In this document: one piece after another, positions 56,227 through 64,000 of the stretch
Numbering within the stretch: position 1 is the stretch's first letter
Layout of the letters: each line of letters opens with the position of its first letter
NCBI GenBank assembly: GCA_018136815.1
Contig: CM030940.1
Location: 3,156,601 to 3,220,600, forward strand
Reading direction: 5' to 3'
Origin: Isochrysis galbana
Taxonomy: Eukaryota; Haptophyta; Isochrysidales; Isochrysidaceae
DNA length: 64,000 nucleotides
Program-made: the position numbers and the translations under genes
The notes under the pieces: generated by a model
Seen by the model: the letters and a program-made list of their open reading frames with translations, nothing else
Databases searched by the model: none
Told to the model about the DNA's origin: nothing

Positions 56227-56457
56227 CTATTGGATCGTCCAGCTGGTGGAGTGTGGTGGTGGTGGATGTGGCTGTGGAGGGTGATGTGGGTCCAGTGGTC
56301 CAGCATGGTTGCCTCCATGCATGCGGTCTGTGCGTACGCTGTTCGCGGTGGTGCGGGGGTGTGGTGAGGCGGCTCCTGTGCCCACCTGGCTGGGCGTGTC
56401 GTCTAGGCGCGGTCGCTTCGGCCGCGACAGCGGCGTGTCCATCAGCAGATCGTCCAT
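56227..56457 (-). CDS. Short Pro/His-rich ORF, possible element ORF1 start
   Basis: 76 residues starting MDDLLMDTPLSRPKRPRLDD, which resembles the frame at 52717. The remainder is Pro/His-rich (HHPPQPHPPPPHS) from CCA/CAC repeats. No domain is seen. Confidence 0.3.
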   Translation of the reverse strand: MDDLLMDTPLSRPKRPRLDDTPSQVGTGAASPHPRTTANSVRTDRMHGGNHAGPLDPHHPPQPHPPPPHSTSWTIQ

Positions 56458-56893
56458 CTCGGCGCAAGGCTAGGGCTCGGCAGAACCAATTAATGATTAA
56501 TCGGTACTCACCCAAGTAATCTGGGGTTTTGGCGCCAGCCAAGGAACTACTAGGCAGTTTCGGAGAAACTGCCGGCGTTAATCGATTAATAGGGGGGGGG
56601 GTTTGCCCCGAAGTGCCTACCGACAGAGGCGCCCACGGCTACGAGGCCAGACGGCCAGGGGCCGGGCCGGCGGCCGGCGGGCCCGCGGGCCCCGGCAGAC
56701 GGAAAAGTTCTGCCTGCCCTCTCCCTTACTTGGATGCATAGATAGGGCATAGATCATAGATAGTGACATAGTGACATATCTAGTTACTAGTTAAAGTATG
56801 TATGACATAATGACTTGTTGTACTGCTGCACTGCTGCACCGCCGCACGTTCTCACACCGCACACCGCGCACCGCGCACCACGCACCACTCACG

Positions 56894-57271
56894 TCAATCC
56901 GTATCGAACGAGGCAAACAGGCTGTGCTGCAGCGTGGAGTCCTTCACTGATTTCTGCAGATCGCCGTGCATCTTGCTAGCCGCGGAGAATACCCTTTCCA
57001 CCCCTGCCGATGAGCAAGGAGCTGCCAGGTACTGCTTGGCCATCTTTGCCAGCGAGGGCCACTTCGACTCCTTGTGCTGTCACCATGCGAGCAAGTCGAT
57101 ATCTATGTCGGGCTCCTCAGGATCATCGAGGTATTGCTCGAGCTCGTCCTTCACGGGTTGGGCGACCGTAGTTGAGACGTCTTCCTTGGATTTGCCCTTC
57201 GCTCCGAGCAAAGACCTGAGAGTGACCTTGCGCTTCTTGAGTGGCTCGGGAGCGGTCGCGGCACGCTCCAT
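56894..57271 (-). pseudogene. hAT transposase C-terminal relic with a stop in the conserved WW
   Basis: The frame reads ELEQYLDDPEEPDIDIDLLA then W-stop (TGA at ~57080), and continues in frame with KESKWPSLAKMAKQYLA, CSSAGVERVFSAASK and a final stop at 56894. This is the hAT dimerisation domain; the stop replaces the second Trp of the usual WW. No other transposase part is nearby. Confidence 0.8.
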
Positions 57272-57473
57272 AGGACAAACTATAACAATACTTTCCCCAT
57301 ATTCCCAATTACATGATTTTCTAATTTATAGAGGTGGCAAAGAGACGATGAGGTGACAAAGAGCGGCACGCGCTATCTCGCTGTCGGTACGCCACATCCA
57401 CGGGGCGACGAGGGTTTGCAAGCCCAGGCTGCACAGCCGGCCTCCTTGCGCGCGGCCTGGCACGCACCCTGCG

Positions 57474-60400
57474 TCATGATAGCTCAAAACCCGAGGCGGA
57501 GCGGATGGCGTAGAGGAGCCGTTCGCGCAGCACAGCGCGCGACTTGAAGTTGGGCAGCTTGAGTAAGTTAAAGCAGGTGGAGGCAGTGGGCAGTCGCTGC
57601 GTCTCGTGCCGCCCAAGGCCGAAGAAGGCCAGGACCGACGGCGTGTCGCCGCCATCGCCCGATACACACTGAACCGTGAAAGGGGGTTGTAGATGCTTGA
57701 AGCCCAGCAGCGGCGGGCGCGAGCACGCGGTGACAAACTTGAGGAAGAGCGCCTTGTCCTCGGCGGAGAAGTCGCTAAGCACTCGCCACAGGTCGCGCAC
57801 CGTCGGCGTGAGCTCGGTGTAGCCGCCCGCATAGCGCGTATGGCGCCGCAAGTCGGCAATATCGATGGGCGCGTCGTCGCCGTTGATGAGGCGTTGCAGC
57901 TCCTGCGTGAGGGCGCGGAGCAGCGGCGGGGCTTCACACGCGACACCGAAAAAGCGAGGGAGGCTCTTTGGGTCGCACCACCGAGCGAGCGCACGTCGCG
58001 CCTGCGCACTCTCACCTGCGTGCTAAAAAGCCGGAGCCAGCCGAGGGGCACGACTGAGTGGACGCCCGCGACAAACGCGCGGCTTTGCTCCTCGATCTGG
58101 CGGTTGAGCCGATAGTCAGCGACGAGGTGGACGTACCTAGCATACGGGCGGCAGGTAGGCGCGGCGCGTGGTGGGCGGCGTGCGCTAGGCAACGGCGGCG
58201 GCGGCGCGCGGTTGGTGGCGTCGGGTGGCTGAATGGCGCACTCGATGCGGTTGGCAGCCGTGACAGGCACGGCGGCGCCGCCGTCGCGTAGCTCAACGTC
58301 GGTGCGCACGCCAAAGACATCATCTTCAAGCACAAACGAAAGGCAAAGGTCATTTTCGACGTCGCCCTCGTACGTCTTGACCACCTGCAACGATGCGTGC
58401 AGCTCGGGGTCGAGCGATGGGAGCTCGTCAATGGAATTAGGCTTGCCGAGGAGCTTGGCGGCGAAGAAATCCGCGAGCGCCGCATCGAGGACGATGCCCT
58501 CGTAGATGGCCTTGCCGAGCAGGCGGCCAGTGAACTCGAAAAGGCGTGTGTGCAAGGCTTCGGCGACGCCCGAGCTGGGCGACGGGTAGAGCCGTCGCTG
58601 CGCCGTGCGGCGGAAGAGGCCGCGCTGCTCGTCAGTTGCTGCCTTCATCGCTTCCTCGAGAAATTCCTTGAAAACCCCCGTCCGGTCGATGCCCGCCTCG
58701 GCAAGTCCGAGGCCTGAGACGAACTCGATCCGGATGGTGCCCTGGCGCAGCGTAGCGGAAAGGAGGAGGTGGGCGTGTGCGTCATTCGCGTATGGTGGCG
58801 GCGGCGGTGGCAGCGCGCCTTAAGCTTATTCGGCGGCAGTGCGGCGAGCTGCACGTAGCCGTCTTCGAGCAACTGCTCGCGCCGGACTTTAACGCGGTGG
58901 CCTGCATTCAGTGGAGCCGAGGCGGGCGCGGGCATGTCAACGCACATGTATGCGATCACGGGCGGGTGGCGCGCGCTGCGGCCGCGGCGCACCCTTGACA
59001 TGCTCGGGTAGCGCCTCGTCGGGCAGCGCCGCCTTCTCGCGCGCCACGAGGGCGCGGAAGATGCGCACGCGCGCGTCAAATGGGACGGCCCATGGGATGC
59101 GCTCGAGCACGGTGCGCGCGCGGCAGGCGGTAGCTCCGGCACGCGGAGCTGGCCGGCCACCGAGCAGCTCGGCCTCCAGCTCGGTGGGCTCGATGGGCAG
59201 CCGCCAAGCGGAGGGAGTTCGGAAGGGCCGGCGCGCGTCACGCTCGACCAGGAGCGCGAGCAGCCGCGTGGCGGCGAGCGCGAGGCGCGGCCGGCCAGTC
59301 TGCGTCGCCGGCTCAGCCCACAACATAATGTATGCGAGCCGGTTGAGCAGCGCAGCAAGTCCGTCGAGCTCAAAGGGCGCAAATGGGTGGCGTTGCGCGA
59401 AGAGCTCCGCCTCGTCGACCGTCGGCAGCAAGTGCAAGGCGCCGTCGACGAGCAGCTCGAGCAGTGCCGCCTCGGCGCCGTCGGGAACGAGGCACGCACG
59501 CGCGAGCCACTCCTCGCCGCGCCCCATGGGCGCCGCCAGCCTGCGCAATAGCGCCCAGAGCGAGGGCACAAGGAGCGAGCCATATGCGAGGCGCGCACGT
59601 CCATAGCTAGCAAGGGGCAGGAGGGGGAAGGGGGGTCGGAGGCCGTGCGGGATCGGTGGCTGTAGACCGGCAGGAGCGGCTCGGTTGCGGCGTGCGCGCG
59701 CGCACCTACGGAGCGGCTCCAGCGCGTGGAGCGCGGCGAGGTGGAGCTCGGCGGCGTCGGCAGCTTCGTCGCGTAGCACACCAAGCTCCTGCTCAGCGAG
59801 CTCCAGCACTGCGCGGGCCGCTGGCCGCTGCGCGAGTGGTGCGTGCAACGCACCCCCAAAGTGGAGAGTTAGAAGCGGCGCCGACCACAGTGCTTCGAGC
59901 TGCTGACGGACAGCATCGACCGAGGCGGCAAGCGCGGGCGATGGCGCGCCGCCTGACCAGCCGAGCAACGGATGGTAGATGCTCGCGCCCACTGCGCCTG
60001 TGCCCGACGAGCCGCCCGCGCCCGCCAGCTCGACCAGCGCGCGCAGAAGCCGTGCGTGCGCGCGCCGCGCGGCGGGCGAGGGTAAGTCAGGGCCGGCCTG
60101 CGGCGTAAGCGAAAGCATGTTTCCCGCAAGCGCGAGCGCCGCACTCGCCGCCATCTCGGCACCATGCTCGCGCCGCACAGCCTCACCAACGCCTATGGCG
60201 AGTGCGCCGCCATGAGCCTCAAGCGCGCGCCACAGTCCACGCCGGATGCGCTCGAGCGCCGGCTCAGGGGTGGACGACGACGACAAGGAGCCCGGCGCGC
60301 AGAGCGCAGGTACGGTAAGCACGCCCGCTAGAAGTGCGCTCGCCGCCTCGAGCGTCGGAGGCGGCGTAGGCGGACCAGCCGGGGCTGTTGGTCCGGGGCA

Positions 60401-61141
60401 TGCGATGAGCGCGCCAAGCCCAACAACGGCCGCGCGCACCGGTCGCTCAAGCGGCGGCGCGCTGGCTGGGCGGCGTAGAAGTGCACCGAGAGCGCCGACC
60501 AATTCGGCCGCTGCCGACGCGAGCGTCGCCTCACCCATCAGCCGAAGTGCCGCTGCGAGCTGAGCCCCACCCTCTTCGGTCTCCATCTGCCTCACCACCC
60601 TCCACCTTGCTGGCTCGGCCAGGCACAGGAGAAGACGAAGGGGCGCGCCGAGCTCCTGTGCGCGCGCCGTGGGGCGGCCAAGCTGACGCGCGCACGCAAG
60701 CACTAGCCCGCGCAGCACTTCTACCCAACGGCGCGTGAGGCCACGCAGGAGAGCGGCATAAGGCAGCGACGCTTCCCTTGCTTCGCCCCCCATCCCTTTC
60801 AGAAGCAGCGTGCAGAGCTCGGACAGGCTGGACGCGTCGCGCTCAGCGTCGTAGAATCGCAGGAACCAGCCGAGCAGCGCTACCTGCGCGCCCGCCGCCG
60901 GAGGCTCTGCTGGGCATGCCCAGCGTGAGCGGAGGAGAGCAGCGGCCGCCGCTGACTCTCGCGTCATCCGCACCGCCGCCCTCTGCAGCGTATGTGCGGC
61001 GGCGTGACGGGCTGACTCGGCGGCGGCGTTGGCGGCAGCTGCCGCCGTGCGCGCACGCGCCTCGCGCGCCGCCCGAGCACGCTCCACCGCCGCGCGAGCG
61101 CCGGACGAGCTGGAGGACGCCGGCGCGCTGAAGCCGTCCAT
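57474..61141 (-). CDS. HECT-type E3 ubiquitin ligase, UBE3C/UPL6-7-like
   Basis: Five exons on the minus strand: 61141-58993, 58901-58819, 58741-58242, 58136-58016 and 57902-57474, about 1093 residues. Exon 1 holds an IQ-like basic helix near residues 50-65 (AAHTLQRAAVRMTRESAAAA) and a long Ala/Leu-rich helical region ending FDARVRIFRALVAREKAALP. The HECT domain follows: VKVRREQLLEDGYVQL, GLAEAGIDRTGVFKEFLEE, FEFTGRLLGKAIYEGI, YVHLVADYRLN, LRRHTRYAGGY, KFVTACSRPPLLGFKHLQPP. The catalytic Cys is in TASTCFNLLKLPNF near residue 1061. Introns are 77-113 nt; intron 2 has a GC donor (AG|GCGCGC). UBE3C-class ligases extend polyubiquitin on proteasome-bound substrates. It is the only clear host protein gene on the minus strand. 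Confidence 0.9.
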
Positions 61142-61439
61142 CCCTCCCTCCGCCAGAGCGAGAAGGAGTCTCTTCTACCAGTTTACCCTCTAGAGAGTTC
61201 TCTATTGTCTGAGTTGAGTTCTATTGTAGACGTGTAAGTTCTACTGCCGGTGTGGCAACGTCGTCGTTTACCACGTCGCTAGAGTGCGCTAGCCGATCGA
61301 TGTTACCTCTCGTCTACACAACATTGCTATCTATCACTGGGCCCCCTTGGTATGGGGCCAAATATGGTACCCCCGCCTGGAGGGATTCGCCCCTCTTCCT
61401 CTTCCTCGCGCGACTGACGACTGACGACTGACGACTGAG

Positions 61440-61690
61440 CGCTGAGGCGAGAAGCGTTCTATCACCATCACCCACAGATGGAAAAGCGTTCAATCACCAT
61501 CACCCACAGATGAAAAAGCGTTCAATCACCATCAGCCTACACATGTCAAAGCGTTCAATCGCCATCACCGCCACAGATGGAAAAGCGTTCAATCGTCAAT
61601 CGCCATCATCATCATATCACCCCCACAGATGGGGAAAAGCGTTCAATCACCATTAATTAGCCTACACATGGAAAAGCGTTCAATCGCCAT
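61440..61690 (+). repeat. Minisatellite, second locus of the 6634-6825 family
   Basis: About seven units of AAAAGCGTTCAATCACCATC joined to ACCCACAGATGG or AGCCTACACATGG. It ends about 100 bp before the left end of a MULE-family copy. Confidence 0.85.
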
Positions 61691-61791
61691 CACCCCCGTG
61701 CTACGCAATTGCACGGACAACCTTCTTTCTGTGGAAAAGTGTCCTCAACGCAGCCTGCGTCGCACTCTCTCCTCCTTTGCTAGGTCCCCTC

Positions 61792-62845
61792 AGGTGTCGT
61801 TCCGTCAATTGTGGGACATCAGTCGAATTGAGCGATCAAATGTCCACAGTTATCGCTCAGATTCAAAGGGGGGTGTGCGATCGGAGCGGCAGAACTAGGG
61901 CATCGATGGGGATGTATGCTGGTTGAATCAAAACAGTGGTACCACAGACGAGGTTTGGGGGTTATCCCAACCCGACCACCTTCGACATTGGCAATGGGTC
62001 ACGCTGATTGGGCGAAAAATGCTTGCAATCGACCCATGTGCTCGGTGCCATACCTCAGACAGAGGGAGGAGGGTCGGCAAGGTCTTCTGGACCAGGGTGT
62101 CTCCGCAGATGCTTGCGCAGTTAGACGTGTAGCAGAGACTTGCGCAGTTAGACGTGTAGCAGAGGAGCCCCATCGTCTCAATCATGTGTGTGTGTGTGTG
62201 TACAAGTGACTTTCACGGGGGGACCTCTTCGGATGGATCAACTCCCCCCAGTAGGACTGAAATCTTGTTGTGGGACGCCTAGGTGTTTCGTGACGGGTTT
62301 TAAACGCTTTTCCTCTGAGGCCGCCATCCTGGCGATGCTGCTCGTCACAGCCTCTGGCATGGGCCGTGGGTGTGGAGACTTCCGCGTGGACCTGGCCAAG
62401 GAACGCTACCCGTCGATGTGGGCACTGATCAAGCCATACATGGGCCGTTGGTGCAAGGCAACCCTCATGCTCGTCGGCGACTACTCTGACGAGTACGACA
62501 AGATCCCAATCCCCAAGACCAGATACATTGGAGAGCAAGCCGCCGTCGCGTATCTCTGCATGGAATACATCACGGCGGTCGCGTACGCTGAAGCGGATCC
62601 CATGGTGCAAGTGCGCCGAGCAGCTGGCAAACTCTTCATGCAGAACAAGGAGGCCGTCCTCGCACGCATCACGGATCTCGCCACCCAAGATCAGCCGAGC
62701 GACATCGTCGCCTGCCAGAAGAACGACATCGAGAATAAGATCGAGGAGGAGGTGTGCAAGAAAAAGACGAAAAGGATGAAAACTCAGTAGCTTTGGGGTT
62801 ACCGTGTGTTTTGGGTTAGATTCATTGATTAGCTTGGTACTCAAA
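61792..62845 (+). mobile_element. MULE-family copy with intact left end, right end missing
   Basis: Left terminus AGGTGTCGTTCCGTCAATTG at 61792 is identical to that at 12732. The copy carries the longest version of the shared coding module. The conserved downstream region (GGGGTTACCGTGTGTTTTGGG, then GATTAGCTTGGTACTCA) stops at about 62845, where repeat R begins. No right terminus lies in the remaining window. Confidence 0.7.
62233..62790 (+). CDS. MULE-borne ORF, longest copy of the MEYITAVAYAE family
   Basis: About 185 residues from ATG 62233 (an in-frame start at 62188 lies in TG-repeat DNA). The body includes EAAILAMLLVTASGMGRGCG, DFRVDLAKERYPSMWALIKP, RWCKATLMLVGDYSDEYDK and then the module MEYITAVAYAEADPMVQ to KRMKTQ. 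GC-rich codon usage is like that of the host, so it could be a captured host gene segment. No family is recognised. Frames at 13262 and 33671 keep only the end. Confidence 0.5.
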   Translation: MDQLPPVGLKSCCGTPRCFVTGFKRFSSEAAILAMLLVTASGMGRGCGDFRVDLAKERYPSMWALIKPYMGRWCKATLMLVGDYSDEYDKIPIPKTRYIGEQAAVAYLCMEYITAVAYAEADPMVQVRRAAGKLFMQNKEAVLARITDLATQDQPSDIVACQKNDIENKIEEEVCKKKTKRMKTQ

Positions 62846-62851
62846 TAATTG

Positions 62852-63125
62852 TTGTATTCCTGCCCATCTGAAGGCTGTAGGCATGAATATTCGTGTAAGG
62901 TACGCGCTCACAATTACAATTGAACAGTTCCCCGTGTTACCACTGACGCACAAGACACACAGATTCGGATTCCCCATGGTCTCAAGTCCAGGTTCGCAGA
63001 TTTTGGTCTCGAAATTTGCGATTCGAATTTTGTTTTTGCTGTTGCTATAATTGTTGGCTCGTTTAAGGTAATAAACCGGCATGACTTCGACTTCTCGTTC
63101 TGCAATCGCTCTGCGAGACTCTCTC
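62852..63125 (+). repeat. Dispersed repeat R, copy 2, uninterrupted
   Basis: The intact paralogue of 5333-6425. It shows the empty site for the 787-bp insertion (AATATTCGTGTAAGGTACGC). It joins a CT microsatellite at its right end, as in copy 1. Confidence 0.85.
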
Positions 63126-64000
63126 TCTCTCTCTCTCCGTCCGCCTCTCCTCGGCCGACGGCAGGAAGATTCGTCCAAAACATTCTCCGGTCCCAAGATA
63201 TCTCGTGGGGGGTCTCTCCGCGCTCCGCGCTCCGCGAGGGAAAGGACGCGATCTCGCTCCGAGATTGGCCTCGCGCCCTCCCACGCTGCCCCGCCGTGCC
63301 CTCGGTCCCTCGCCCCCCCGCGGCAGGTTCTTTCCCTCGGCGTGCCGTCCGTCGCCTCCGGCCGTTATATTAATCCCCCCCCGCGCGAGGTTCTCTTCTC
63401 CCCCGCGCGCGGTTCGTTTCCTCCGGCCGTCGTTGTTCCCCCCCTCGCTTCGATTCCTCTCGCGGTTCCTTCGATGATTGCCTCCATCTCGTCCGTTCTT
63501 CTTCGCGATCCTCGCGGAGGGGGGCACCGACGTTTAATGTTAGTTTCGTCGCGGTTTCGATGAAAGAAAGGAAGAACGAATGGCACGCGCCTCGCGTCTC
63601 GCGTCTTGTTTCGTCGCCCCTTGCTCGTCGCTTGTCTAGAAGGTCTCTTCGCACATCGCCTTCTCCCCCGCGCGAGTTTGGATCTCTCCTCGACCCTCCG
63701 CGTTGGCTTCAGCGGACGAGTTTCACTTTAACGATAGTTCGAACCCTTCGGTGGCGTAGTTATGCGCTCTCTTTCCGTATATCTTCGCGCATGACGAGCG
63801 ATCGCGACTTCAGCCTTCGCCGCGCGGGGAGGGGTTTGTTTATCGTATGATTCCGGAGTGTTTACGTTAGTTTTCTGAGCCCAAGGACTTTGGTTTTTGG
63901 TTTCTTGTGTGAGTGATTTTTGTAGCAACTTCGTCGAGTCCCACCGTGTTCCCAAGCGAGTCCCCCCGAGTTCCCGAGTCTATACCACGAGTCAACGCCC
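63126..64000. other. CT-rich and GC-rich end of window, no supported gene
   Basis: Frames here are Arg/Pro/Ser-rich on both strands, which follows from CGCG and CCCC content. No motif or RNA was recognised. Confidence 0.45.

Noticed and set aside
62290-62320. FKTRHETP string antisense to the 62233 ORF matching FKTRHEAP in the inverted-repeat arms
   Set aside because: Only about eight residues match and the surrounding DNA does not align.
63063-63563. Arg/Pro/Ser-rich frames of 150-160 residues at the right end
   Set aside because: Both strands give similar frames and the sequence is GC-biased; no domain or repeat supports coding.
63720-63800. tRNA gene on the minus strand (GGGTTCGAAC looks like a B box)
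   Set aside because: No A box and no cloverleaf arms could be formed around it.

Overview
This window looks like nuclear DNA of a GC-rich eukaryotic alga with a secondary plastid; a haptophyte is my best guess, but a pelagophyte or a similar alga is not excluded. Genes carry short spliceosomal introns (71-134 nt, one possible 282 nt). There is a U6 snRNA gene. Several proteins start with a signal-peptide-like leader followed by an Arg/Pro-rich stretch, as in plastid-targeted proteins of such algae. There is a plant/alga-type DYRKP kinase and a SufD. No rRNA, CRISPR array, prokaryotic operon or confident tRNA gene was found.

Host genes, nearly all on the + strand and about 5-6 kb apart: MATE transporter (3297-4784), SufD (9638-11336), DYRKP-type kinase (14588-17573), RlmN/Cfr-like radical-SAM methyltransferase (20570-21658), class II PRPP synthetase (25607-27177), CaMKK/LKB1-like kinase with a large RS-rich insert (29778-32385), U6 snRNA (36981-37085, minus), RAP-domain protein (39977-42119), an unidentified 800-residue protein (46604-49006), a YchJ/SEC-C-like protein (51535-52236) and a UBE3C-like HECT ligase (57474-61141, minus). 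These are unrelated housekeeping genes and show no pathway clustering.

The DNA between them is a dense mobile-element landscape. (1) A LINE family: one long dead copy with the FADD motif and a zinc knuckle (52890-55490), one copy with the catalytic RT core deleted (7690-8400 plus tail), and three 5'-truncated tails, two of them with 17-21 bp target-site duplications. (2) A Mutator-like family with termini around GTCGTTCCGTCAA: 12732-13732, 34457-35880 (9-bp duplication), a right end at 34079 and a left end at 61792. Three copies share one C-terminal coding module. (3) A 183-bp MITE inside an open reading frame, a Tc1/mariner-like MITE, two hAT relics and a Ty1/copia RNase H fragment. (4) Minisatellites, an inverted-repeat-bounded composite and several dispersed repeats. 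Some insertions can be undone on paper, because the interrupted frame resumes on the far side.

The most unusual signals are the splice donors (GTGYGC-like, including three AG|GCGCGC donors in unrelated genes), the 34457-35880 foldback element sitting inside an open frame, the 787-bp insertion with a 16-bp duplication, and the palindromic ~30-bp repeat cluster at 50510-50780.
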